DNA of 20,402 bases, taken from positions 1 to 20,402 of the forward strand of contig PXQK01000081.1 in the NCBI GenBank assembly GCA_003022085.1, written 5' to 3'. A program made the translations under genes and the position numbers. Below are positions 1 through 8,800 of this stretch, piece after piece. The DNA comes from Halobacteriales archaeon QH_10_65_19 (lineage in GTDB: Archaea; Halobacteriota; Halobacteria; Halobacteriales; Haloarculaceae). Position 1 is the stretch's first letter; each line of letters begins with the position of its first letter. Under the pieces are notes generated by a model. The model searched no databases. It was not told where the DNA came from and saw only the letters and a list, made by a program, of their open reading frames with translations.

Positions 1-129
1 AGCCGATGGTACCTTTCGACGGTACGCTCACCAGCTCAACACATACTAAAAATCCTGTATGTAATAAATTCTACTCAGATATTCACGCGTATCACCCGAA
101 TCAAGCGTACTTATGGGTTTCCTCTGGTT
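1..129. other. AT-rich intergenic flank without a recognisable gene
   Basis: This stretch is clearly richer in A and T than the coding DNA. The frames that cross it give low-complexity translations that do not look like haloarchaeal proteins. A small hairpin is visible at 9-25 (GTACC, seven-base loop, GGTAC). With the repeat at 130-251 and the short gap after it, this makes about 270 bases without a gene beyond the ppc stop codon. No promoter or gene end could be assigned. Confidence 0.6.
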
Positions 130-251
130 GGGACGTCATAGGGTCGTGCGTGACTCTGTACCGCCCGGCTGGAGCAGATTGGGAGTCTCGGATGCTCTCC
201 CACCGATATTTCGGAGCAATGCTGAAAATAGTCACGCACGACCCTATCAGC
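130..251 (+). repeat. Copy A of a short inverted-repeat (MITE-like) element
   Basis: The core, 138-247, has perfect 17-base terminal inverted repeats: ATAGGGTCGTGCGTGAC at 138-154 and its reverse complement at 231-247, with one further pair at 155/230. The interior holds two adjacent hairpins. One pairs 180-185 with 197-202 (TGGGAG/CTCCCA) and the other pairs 203-206 with 211-214 (CCGA/TCGG). A second copy in the same orientation is at 20147-20269. The right arms match perfectly over 30 bases (222-251), and the left arms match at 22 of 24 positions (130-153). There is no coding capacity and no clear target-site duplication. It could be a non-autonomous relic of an insertion sequence or a structured non-coding element. 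It lies just beyond the ppc stop codon. Confidence 0.8.
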
Positions 252-271
252 CCCAAAGACGTCTGCAGTCG

Positions 272-2977
272 TCACCCGGTGTTCTGCATGCCGGCGGCGA
301 TCCCCTTGACAGTCAGGCGGAGTACCTGGTTCTCGAGTTCCGTCCGGTCGTCGTTGCGCAGTAGCCGGACCTGCAGTAGATTGAGCGGGTCGACGTAGGG
401 GTTGCGCCGCTGGAGGCGCTCTCGGAGCCAGGACCGGTCGGCGAGGTGGTCCCGGCCCGTGATCGAGAGCACGAGGTCACAGGTAGTCTCGTACTCGGCG
501 CGTATCCGCGGGAAAAAGCGCTCCCGGAGCTCCGGCTCCGCGAGGTCGGCGTACTCCTCGGCGATGCCCATCTCCGTCCGGGCCAGCGCCAGCGCGGCGT
601 TGTCGAGCATCGTCCGGAAAAACGGCCACTCCGCGTACATCTCCTGGAGCGTCCCGATGTCGCCGCCGTCGTCGAGGTAGGCCTCGAGACCCGCGCCGAG
701 CGAGTACCAGCCGGGGATGATACACCGGGTCTGCGTCCAGGAGAACACCCACGGGATCGCCCGGAGGTCCTCGACGCTGCGGTCGTCGCTCCGGGAGGCC
801 GGCCGGGAGCCGATGTTGAGGTCGCCGATGATCCGTATCGGCGTCGCCTGCTCGAAGTACTCGACGAACCCCTCCGTCTCCAGGAGGTCGCGGTAGGCCT
901 CGCGGCCGGCGTCGGCGGCGGTCTCCATCGCCGCGTGCCACTCGTTGGGGACGCCCGCGGCCGGCTGCCCAAGCGCCTCGTACCTGGCACGCATCTGCGC
1001 GTGCAGCATCTGTTCGAGGTTGCGCGCGGCGATGCGCTTGTTGGAGTACTTCTCGTAGATGGCCTCGCCCTGCTCTGTGAACTTCACCTGACCGGTCACT
1101 GTCTCCCGGGGCAGCGCCAGCAGGGCGTCGTTCATCGGGCCGCCGCCGCGGGAGATCGATCCCCCGCGGCCGTGGAACAGCCGCATCTCGACGTCGTACT
1201 CGTCGGTGATGGCCGCCAGGCGCTTCTGGTTGACGTGCAGGCTCCAGTTCGCACCGAGAAAGCCGTTCTCCTTGTTCGAGTCCGAGTAGCCAAGCATGAT
1301 CTCCTGGATGTTGTCCCGCGCGTCGAGCGCGCCGGCGTACGCTTCGTTCTCGAACAGCGTCCCCATGATCCGGCGCGCGCCCGACAGCGCTGACTCGGTC
1401 TCCAGCAGCGGGACGATGTCCAGCCCCGCGTGGTCCGGGGGGTCTGCGACGCCGGCCTGGTCTGCCAGAAACAGCACCTCCAGCACGTGGCTCGGCTCCT
1501 CGCACATCGAGATACAGTAGGTGTCGATCGCCTGAACGCCGTACTCGCGCTGCCAGTCCTCCAGGCAGGCAAAGCGCGTGAGCACCCGCCCGGCCGTCTC
1601 CGAGAGCTCCGCTATGTCTGTGAGGTCGAGAACCACGTCGTCCTGCAGAATCGCCTCGGTCAGGAACTCGACACGCTCGTCCTCGTCCATCCCGGCGTAG
1701 TCGATCCCCTGCCGGTCGAGCGCCTCCCCGACGGCCGCCGTGTGCTGTTGCTGGTGGTCGCGCAGGTCCAGCCCGGCGAGGATGAACCCGAACGTCTGTG
1801 CCTGCCGGCGCAGCGGCTCGACGTACTCGTCGGCGACCCCCGGGACGCCGTTCTCGCGCAGGTCCGCCTCCAGCGCCTCGATGTCGGCGACGAACTCCCC
1901 GGCGTCGTGGTACCCGCCTGGACGGACGCCCGAGACGCGGTCCAGCGACTCGCGCACGAGGAGTACGTACTGCCGGTAGGGCTCGTCGGGATAGGTTGAC
2001 CTGATAGACGTCGCCGCCGACGGCAGGCGGTTCTGCCGGCGCTCGATCCGCTCGGCGAGGCCCTCTCCGACCTCGACCTGGCGCTCGTGCTGGCTCAGCT
2101 CGCCGAGGAGTTCCTCCAGACGGTCGCGGTACAGCGAGAGCACGATCTCCCGCTGGCGTGCGAGCGTCTCCTCTGTGATCTCCGGCGTGACGAACGGGTT
2201 GCCGTCCCGGTCGCTGCCCGCCCACGAGCGGAACTCGTAGAGCTTCGGGACGTCGATCTCGGCGTCGGTCGCGTCCCCGATGGCGCGGTCGAGCTCGTCG
2301 TAGATCTCCGGCACGACGTCGAACAGGACGTTCTCGATGTACCAGTGGACGTTGGCCGCCTCGTCGAGCACGTCGGGACGCCGCTTGCGCACGAAGGCCG
2401 TCCCCCAGAACGTCGTGATCTCCGCCTCGAGGTGATCGAGCAGCCCCTCGCGTTCGTGGTCAGTGAGCCGGCGCTCGTCCAGCGCCTGCAGGAGCCCGGC
2501 GAGGGTCCGCAGCTTCGATTTGATTGTCTTGCGCCGCGCCTCGGTCGGGTGGGCGGTGAACGTCGGCTCGATCAGGACGTCCTCGAGGACGCGTTCGAGC
2601 TCTGCGTCGGTCGCCCCCTGGTCGGCCAGATAGTCGATTGCGTGCTCGATGCTGTCCTCGAGGCGCCCCGCCTGGCGCCCCTCCCTGAGCTGGCGGACCC
2701 GCTCGCGCTCCTCGGCCAGGTTCGTGATCGCGAAGTAGGTGCTGAACGCCCGCGCCACCGTCTCCTTGCGCTCCGGATCTGCCGCCGATAGGACCTCCCT
2801 GATCGCCTCTCGGGAGTCCCGCTCGTCCGTCCGGTACTCGATTGCAGTCGTCCGGATCTCCTCGATACAGTCGAACTCTGCCTGAGAACTCTGCTCCCTG
2901 ATCGTCTCGCCCAGCAGGTCAACGACCTCACGAATATCCCGCGAGAGATCCCGCGTATGCAAGTGTGCATCTCCCAT
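272..2977 (-). CDS. ppc: Phosphoenolpyruvate carboxylase
   Basis: This 901-residue protein carboxylates phosphoenolpyruvate with bicarbonate to oxaloacetate, the anaplerotic supply to the citric acid cycle, in the cytosol. It has all the signatures of the bacterial-type family: the catalytic histidine in FTAHPTE (His143), SWAGSDRDGNPFVT (251-264), GYSDSNKENG (Lys569), the glycine loop GRGGSISRGGG (603-613), QGEAIYEKYSN, and the family C-terminus ending QNTG. The length is normal. The frame is open further upstream to 3043, but I chose the ATG at 2977. The family-like N-terminus begins there, and a TATA box at 2999-3006 lies about 25 bases upstream, as expected for a leaderless transcript. It diverges from the lactate-oxidation operon across 144 bases that contain a near-perfect dyad. 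The identification is secure. Confidence 0.97.
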   Translation of the reverse strand: MGDAHLHTRDLSRDIREVVDLLGETIREQSSQAEFDCIEEIRTTAIEYRTDERDSREAIREVLSAADPERKETVARAFSTYFAITNLAEERERVRQLREGRQAGRLEDSIEHAIDYLADQGATDAELERVLEDVLIEPTFTAHPTEARRKTIKSKLRTLAGLLQALDERRLTDHEREGLLDHLEAEITTFWGTAFVRKRRPDVLDEAANVHWYIENVLFDVVPEIYDELDRAIGDATDAEIDVPKLYEFRSWAGSDRDGNPFVTPEITEETLARQREIVLSLYRDRLEELLGELSQHERQVEVGEGLAERIERRQNRLPSAATSIRSTYPDEPYRQYVLLVRESLDRVSGVRPGGYHDAGEFVADIEALEADLRENGVPGVADEYVEPLRRQAQTFGFILAGLDLRDHQQQHTAAVGEALDRQGIDYAGMDEDERVEFLTEAILQDDVVLDLTDIAELSETAGRVLTRFACLEDWQREYGVQAIDTYCISMCEEPSHVLEVLFLADQAGVADPPDHAGLDIVPLLETESALSGARRIMGTLFENEAYAGALDARDNIQEIMLGYSDSNKENGFLGANWSLHVNQKRLAAITDEYDVEMRLFHGRGGSISRGGGPMNDALLALPRETVTGQVKFTEQGEAIYEKYSNKRIAARNLEQMLHAQMRARYEALGQPAAGVPNEWHAAMETAADAGREAYRDLLETEGFVEYFEQATPIRIIGDLNIGSRPASRSDDRSVEDLRAIPWVFSWTQTRCIIPGWYSLGAGLEAYLDDGGDIGTLQEMYAEWPFFRTMLDNAALALARTEMGIAEEYADLAEPELRERFFPRIRAEYETTCDLVLSITGRDHLADRSWLRERLQRRNPYVDPLNLLQVRLLRNDDRTELENQVLRLTVKGIAAGMQNTG

Positions 2978-2998
2978 ACCCGACTCTACGGTTACGCC

Positions 2999-3006
2999 TA
3001 TAAAAA
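2999..3006 (-). promoter_or_regulatory. TATA box of ppc
   Basis: On the minus strand this reads TTTTTATA. Its centre is about 25 bases before the ATG at 2977, the spacing expected when transcription starts at or next to the start codon. It supports the shorter ppc start. Confidence 0.65.
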
Positions 3007-3014
3007 TGTACGTC

Positions 3015-3033
3015 TTCGAACAATTGTATCGAA
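3015..3033. promoter_or_regulatory. Near-perfect palindrome, candidate operator between ppc and lutC
   Basis: TTCGA (3015-3019) and TCGAA (3029-3033) flank the self-complementary octamer ACAATTGT (3020-3027), with one extra base at 3028. The dyad sits directly upstream of the ppc TATA box, in the transcription-factor-B and activator region, and about 60 bases upstream of the lutC TATA box. A homodimeric helix-turn-helix regulator is the obvious kind of ligand. The regulator itself is not in this window. Confidence 0.5.
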
Positions 3034-3089
3034 CAAACGCCACAAATCCGGTTTCCTGAACGGTCCCGGGACGCTGGCATTGCGACGGA

Positions 3090-3097
3090 TATTATAA
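3090..3097 (+). promoter_or_regulatory. TATA box of the lactate-oxidation operon
   Basis: TATTATAA is centred about 28 bases before the ATG at 3122. This fits a leaderless first gene and supports MSHQQP as the true N-terminus rather than the ATG four codons upstream. Confidence 0.65.
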
Positions 3098-3121
3098 CCC
3101 CAGGGCCTGTTGTGCACGTAC

Positions 3122-3637
3122 ATGTCACACCAGCAGCCGGACGGCGGACGCTACGGGGCGTTCGCCGACGCGGCACGCGAGTACGGAGTCGATCCCAGGC
3201 GGGTGTCACTCGAGGAGTTGCCGGGCGCGATTGAGGAAGCAGTCGTCATCCCCGCGGTCGGGACGCCACTGCCGTGGAACGGTGCCTCCCTGCCGGAGCG
3301 CGTGACGACGAACCCGACGCCGGCAGATCTGGAGTCGGCGGCGACCGGCGTCACGGCCGCGTCGCTGGCGGTTGCGTCCTACGGGAGCGTCGTGCTCCGG
3401 GCCGACGAACACGGGAGCGAGCCGGTCAGCCTGTTTACCGACCGGCACGTCGCCGTGCTCCACGAGGACGACATCGCGCCGGACATGGAGGCAGCCTTCG
3501 AGTGGTTCGGGGAGACGTTCCGGGAGACGCGGGGCTCGGCGATCGTCGCGACCGGGCCGTCCGCAACCGCCGACATGGGCTCGCTGGTCCAGGGAGCCCA
3601 CGGGCCCGAGGAGGTGGAGGTGTTGGTCGTCTCGTGA
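3122..3637 (+). CDS. lutC: LUD-domain protein, LutC-like lactate utilisation subunit
   Basis: This 171-residue protein consists of a single LUD domain, like LutC/YkgG, a cytosolic subunit of the lactate-oxidising LutABC system. Family features include the N-terminal half leading to NPTPADLESAATGV, the core SYGSVVLRADEH, and the C-terminal signature DMGSLVQGAHGPEEVEVLVV. I see no signal peptide, membrane segment or cysteine cluster, so it is probably a structural or assembly subunit rather than an electron carrier. It is the first gene of a three-gene operon: its TGA overlaps the GTG start of the next gene (GTGA at 3634-3637), implying translational coupling. The family is clear, but its exact role in the complex is known only by analogy with LutC. 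Confidence 0.88.
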   Translation: MSHQQPDGGRYGAFADAAREYGVDPRRVSLEELPGAIEEAVVIPAVGTPLPWNGASLPERVTTNPTPADLESAATGVTAASLAVASYGSVVLRADEHGSEPVSLFTDRHVAVLHEDDIAPDMEAAFEWFGETFRETRGSAIVATGPSATADMGSLVQGAHGPEEVEVLVVS

Positions 3638-5877
3638 GCTCCGAGCGCGAGTCGAAAGCCGACCACATCCGGCAGATCCTGTCGACCGAGGGTGACGCCG
3701 TCGCCGCGAACACGCGCGGCTTCAACAAGGGCCGCTACGAGTCGGTGGGCAAGCTCGACGACTACGAGAGCCTCACAGACGAGGCGCGGGCGATCAAGGA
3801 GGACGCCATCGAGCGGCTGCCGGAGCTGATCGACGAAGTGGCCGCGACCGTCGAGGAGAACGGCGGCACCGTCTACGTCGCGGCAGACGCGGCCGACGCC
3901 AACCGGTACATCGCCGGCGTCTGTGACGACGCAGACGCCGACCGCCTCGTCAAGAGCAAGTCGATGACAAGCGAGGAGATCGAGGTCAACGAGCACCTCG
4001 AACAGGGGGGCGTTGACGTCGTCGAGACGGATCTCGGCGAGTGGGTGCTCCAGATCGCCGACGAGGCACCCAGCCACATCGTCGCGCCGGCGATCCACAA
4101 GTCCCGCGAGGAGATCGCCGCCCTGTTCAACGAGTACTTCGAACCCGACGAGCCACTGGAAACGGCGGAGGAGCTGACGGCCTTCGCCCGGGAGCGACTG
4201 GGCGATCAGATCCGGGACGCCGACGTTGGCATGACCGGCGCGAACTTCGTCACGGCCGACTCGGGCACGATCGCGCTGGTCACGAGCGAGGGCAACGCAC
4301 GCAAGACGGTGGCGGTCCCCGACACGCACGTCGCCGTCGCTGGCGTCGAGAAGATCGTTCCCACCGTCGAAGATCTCCAGCCGTTCGTTGAACTCATCGG
4401 GCGCTCGGGCACCGGCCAGGACATCACCAGCTACATCTCGCTGTTCACGCCGCCGATGGACTCGCCGACGGTCGACTTCGACGAGCCGGAGACGCCGATC
4501 GGCGGCGACGGGACCGACCGGAAGTTCCACCTCGTGTTGATCGACAACGGACGGCTGGCGATGCGCGAGGACGAGGAGCTCAGGGAGACGCTGTACTGTA
4601 TCCGGTGCTCGGCGTGTGCGAACACGTGTGCGAACTTCCAGTCGGTCGGCGGGCACGCTTTCGGCGGCGAGACCTACTCCGGCGGCATCGCGACCGGCTG
4701 GGAGGCCGGCGTCCACGGGCTGGATGCCGCCGGGGAGTTCAACGACCTCTGTACCGGCTGTTCGCGCTGTGTCGAGGCCTGTCCCGTCGGGATCGACATC
4801 CCCTGGATCAACACGGTCGTCCGCGACCGGATCAACGACGGGGAGGGCGAGTTCGAGTTCCTGGTCGACGGCCTCACGCCGGACGCCGAGACCGACGGCC
4901 CCGGCCTCCAGAAACGGCTGTTTGGCAACTTCGAGACGCTGGCGAAGACCGGCAGCGCGTTCGCGCCGCTCTCGAACTGGATTGCGAACGCGGCCCCGAC
5001 TGCGGCGCTCCTCGAGCGGGTCGCCGGTGTCGCCCGCGAGCGGGACCTGCCTGCCTTCCAGCGGACGACGCTGGTCGACTGGGCCGAAAAGCGCGACCGG
5101 ATCCCGCCCGCCGATCCCGACCGGAAAGTGGTGCTGTACCCCGACCTCTACACCAACTACGTCGACGTCGAGCGCGGCACGGCAGCCGTCCGGACGCTCG
5201 AAGCACTCGGCACAGAGGTGCTCGTCCCGCCGGTGCCGGGCACGGGCCGCGCGCCGCTCTCACAGGGCATGATCGACACCGCCCGCGCCAAGGCCGCGGG
5301 GGTTTCGGACGAACTCGGGCCGTACGTCGAGGCGGGCTACGACGTGGTTGTCATCGAGCCCAGCGACCTCGCGATGTTCCGCGAGGACTACCGGCGGCTC
5401 CTGCCCGAGGAGAGGTTCGAGGCGCTCGCGGAGAACAGCTACGAGGTGATCGAGTACGTGTTCGGCCTGCTGGAAAACGGCACAGACGCCGACGCGCTGG
5501 ACGTCGCGAGTGATGACGAACCCGACAACGTCGGCGCCGATGCGACGGTCGCGTACCACAGCCACTGCCAGCAGCGGACGCTCGGACTCGACACCTACAG
5601 CGTCGCGGTCCTCGAACAGTGTGGCTATGACGTCTGGACCAGCGACGCCGAGTGTTGCGGGATGGCCGGCTCCTTCGGCTACAAACAGCAGTACTACGAC
5701 CTGGCGATGGACGTCGGCTCGAACCTGGCGGCCGGGATCCGCGAGGCCGATGCCGACCACGTCGTCGCCAGCGGCACCTCCTGTACCGACCAGATCGGTG
5801 ACTTGCTCGACGAGCAGCCCCAGCACGTCGTCGAACTGATCGCACCCGATCGACAGGCGACACGACAGCACCAATGA
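3634..5877 (+). CDS. lutB: LutB-like LUD/4Fe-4S protein fused to a CCG (LutA/GlpC-type) module
   Basis: This 747-residue electron-transfer subunit belongs to a lactate oxidation complex. Residues about 1-300 are a LUD domain (KSMTSEEIEVNEHLE, GMTGANFVTADSGTIALVT). Two 4Fe-4S motifs follow, Cys322/325/328/332 and Cys373/376/379/383. Residues about 420-747 form a CCG-type region ending in Cys645, CysCysGly at 674-676 and Cys717. LutB normally stops after the ferredoxin part and LutA carries the CCG domains, so this is a LutB-LutA-type fusion. The first CCG repeat has no cysteine pair; GTGRAP stands in its place. The start is GTG 3634 inside the lutC stop. The frame stays open far upstream, but that part lies over lutC and is a shadow. 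Its TGA overlaps the ATG of the next gene (ATGA at 5874-5877). Confidence 0.88.
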   Translation: MSSERESKADHIRQILSTEGDAVAANTRGFNKGRYESVGKLDDYESLTDEARAIKEDAIERLPELIDEVAATVEENGGTVYVAADAADANRYIAGVCDDADADRLVKSKSMTSEEIEVNEHLEQGGVDVVETDLGEWVLQIADEAPSHIVAPAIHKSREEIAALFNEYFEPDEPLETAEELTAFARERLGDQIRDADVGMTGANFVTADSGTIALVTSEGNARKTVAVPDTHVAVAGVEKIVPTVEDLQPFVELIGRSGTGQDITSYISLFTPPMDSPTVDFDEPETPIGGDGTDRKFHLVLIDNGRLAMREDEELRETLYCIRCSACANTCANFQSVGGHAFGGETYSGGIATGWEAGVHGLDAAGEFNDLCTGCSRCVEACPVGIDIPWINTVVRDRINDGEGEFEFLVDGLTPDAETDGPGLQKRLFGNFETLAKTGSAFAPLSNWIANAAPTAALLERVAGVARERDLPAFQRTTLVDWAEKRDRIPPADPDRKVVLYPDLYTNYVDVERGTAAVRTLEALGTEVLVPPVPGTGRAPLSQGMIDTARAKAAGVSDELGPYVEAGYDVVVIEPSDLAMFREDYRRLLPEERFEALAENSYEVIEYVFGLLENGTDADALDVASDDEPDNVGADATVAYHSHCQQRTLGLDTYSVAVLEQCGYDVWTSDAECCGMAGSFGYKQQYYDLAMDVGSNLAAGIREADADHVVASGTSCTDQIGDLLDEQPQHVVELIAPDRQATRQHQ

Positions 5878-8800
5878 GTGACACAGCAGACACACGCCAG
5901 CCCGATCCGGCAGCTGACTTGCGAAGCAACTACGACTATCAGGGCGAGAACGTCGAGCGCCCGGGAATGCTCGCGGACCTGAGGTCGCTGGTCGACGGCG
6001 AGGTCCGGTTCGACACGTACACCCGGAACCTCTACGCGACGGACGCGAGCGCCTACCAGCAGCTCCCTATCGGCGTTGTCGCGCCGACCTCCACCGCGGA
6101 TGTGCGTGCGGTGATGGAGTACTGTGCCGACAACGACGTCCCGGTGCTCCCGCGCGGCGGCGGAACGAGCCTTGCCGGGCAGGCGGTCAACGAAGCGGTC
6201 GTCCTCGATTTCAAAAAGGAGATGAACGCTGTCCTCGATGTCGACCCGGACGCGGGGACGGCCCGCGCCCAGCCTGGGATCACGCTTGCGCGGCTCAACG
6301 ACCATCTCGAACCCCACGGCCTGAAGTACGCACCCGATCCCGCGTGGGGTGACAAGAGTGTGCTGGGGGGCTGTATCGGCAACAACACGACCGGCGCACA
6401 CTCGCTGAAGTACGAGAAAGCCGACGGCTACCTCGAAGCGGTCGACGTCGTGCTCGCCGACGGCACGGTGATGACGCTTGGCTGGATGGACGTCGAGGAC
6501 CTGCACGAGCGCGCCGCCGACGTCGAGGCAAAGCTCGACGACGAGGCGGACGCTGTGGAGGGGGACGTCGGCATCGAGGAGCGAGTCTACGTCGAGGTGT
6601 CGCGGATCCTCCGCGAGCAGGCGAACGAGATCGAGCGGCGGTACCCGGACCTCATCCGGAACGTCTCGGGGTACAACCTCGACAAACTCGTCGAGGACGC
6701 CGAGCGGCGCGGTGAAGTGAACGTCGGCCGGCTCATGGCCGGGAGCGAGGGGACGCTCGCCGTCGTCACGGCGGCGACAGTGTCGCTGGAGCCAGTCCCG
6801 GCCGAGAAGTCGGTGGTGTTGCTCACCTACGACGGCGTCATCGACGCGATGCGGGACGTGGCGCCGATCCTCGAACACGACCCCGCGGCCGTCGAGGTGA
6901 TGGACGACGTGCTGCTCGACCTGGCGCGGGACACGGCGGAGTTCTCGGAGCTTGTCGGCACGCTCCCCGAGGGGACCAACTCGACGCTGCTCGTGGAGTT
7001 CTACGCAGACTCGGTCGCGGACGGCAAGCAGAAGGTGGCGAACCTGCTGGCCGACCGCCTGCCCGGATCCGAGCCGTGGACCGGGCTCGAACCGGCGGAT
7101 GACGCCACCGAAACCGATGTGGACATCCAGGCCGTCGACGCGCTCGAGGCGTACGATTCCAAGCGACAGGCGAGGTTCTGGAAGATGCGCAAGGCCGGTC
7201 TGCCGATTCTGCTGTCCCGGACCAGCGACGAGAAACACCTGGCGTTCGTCGAGGACACCGCGGTGCCGGCGGAGAACCTGCCGGCGTACGTGGCGGATTT
7301 CCAGGCGTTGCTCGACGAGCACGACACGTTCGCCTCCTACTACGCCCACGCCGGGCCGGGCGTGTTGCACATCCGGCCGCTGTTGGACCTCAAGTCCGCG
7401 GACGGCGTCGAGACGATGTACGAGATATCGGACGCCGTGACGGACCTGGTCATCGAGTACGGCGGCTCGGTCTCCGGCGAACACGGGGACGGCCGCGCCC
7501 GAACGGCCTGGAACCGGAAACTGTACGGCGAGGACCTCTGGGAGACGTTCGAGCGCCTGAAGCGGACGTTCGATCCTGACCTGCTGCTCAACCCGGGGAA
7601 CGTCTGTGGCGACCACGACCCGCGCGAGCATCTCCGGTACGACGCCGACTACGAGTTCGACGCCGGCTTCGAACCGACGATGCACTGGGACAACGAGAAC
7701 GGCTTCCAGGGGATGGCCGAACTCTGCCACGGCTGTGCCGGCTGCACCGGCCACCAGAACACCACCGGCGCGGTCATGTGCCCGACTTACCGCGCCACGC
7801 AGAACGAGGAGATCACCTCGACCCGGGGGCGGGCGAACATGCTCCGCCGGGCGATGAACGGCGACCTGCCAGAGGACCCGACCGACGAGGAGTTCATCCA
7901 CGAGGTGCTTGACCTCTGTATCGGCTGCAAGGGCTGCAAACGGGACTGCCCGAGCGGCGTCGACATGGCCAAACTCAAAGCGGAGGTGAAACACGAGTAC
8001 CACCAAGAGAACGGCATCCCGTCCCGCGACCGGCTGTTCGCGAACGTGGAGACCCTGTACGGGCTAGGAAGCCGGTTCGCGCCCCTCTCGAACTGGGCGC
8101 AGGCGGTCCCCGGCGCGGGGTTCGTGATGGAGAAGACGCTGGGGATCGCCCGCGAGCGAGACCTGCCGACGTTCACGCGGGCAACGTTCCGGAAATGGAA
8201 CCAGGCGCGTACCCCGGCGGTGTCCGAGGCCGAGGCCGACCGGAAGGTGTTGCTCGTCGCCGACCCGTACACGAACTACACGCAGCCCGAGATCGGCAAA
8301 GCGGCCGTCCGGGTGCTCGAAGCCGCGGGCGTCCACGTGGCGATCCCCGGCGACGTCGGCGACAGCGGGCGGCCAGCCCACTCCAAGAGCATGCTGGATC
8401 ACGCCCGCGAGACCGCCCGCGAGAACGTCGGCGCGCTTGCGCCGCGGGTGCGCGAAGGATGGGATGTCGTCAGCGTCGAGCCATCGGACGCAGTGATGTA
8501 CCAGAACGACTACCTGGACCTGCTCGCCGGCGAGGACGTCGAGGCGGTAGCAGCGAACAGCTACGGCGTCATGGAGTATCTCGACAGATTCGGGCTGGAC
8601 GAGGGGCTCGAAGCCGACGCCGACGGGGTGCTGACCTACCACGGCCACTGCCAGCAGACGGCCATCAAGAAGGACTACCACGCCGTCGCCGTGCTCCGGC
8701 GGGCGGGTTACGCGGTCGACGATCTCGACTCGACGTGCTGTGGGATGGCCGGCTCCTTCGGCTACGAGGCCGAGCACTACTCGATGAGCAGAGCCATCGC

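Noticed and set aside
222..251. The 30-base repeat considered as a CRISPR repeat
   Set aside because: Only two copies 20 kb apart, no spacer array and no cas genes. The repeat is one arm of a stem-loop element.
130..251. Copy A considered as a terminator for ppc
   Set aside because: It is placed after the ppc stop and has a long stem, but there is no T-run on the minus strand, and the second copy sits upstream of a gene, so termination is not its shared role.
446..2791. Plus-strand open frames opposite ppc
   Set aside because: Arginine/valine/leucine-rich shadow translations without motifs; the ppc reading on the minus strand is complete.
3274..3633. Upstream extension of the LutB frame over lutC
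   Set aside because: The extension is arginine- and glycine-rich shadow sequence. The GTG at 3634 overlaps the lutC stop and begins a natural acidic N-terminus.
5694..8006. Very long minus-strand open frame (770 codons) opposite the lactate dehydrogenase
   Set aside because: It is a mirror of a high-GC gene with strong third-position bias. The translation shows no family motif, while the plus strand encodes clear FAD and Fe-S domains.
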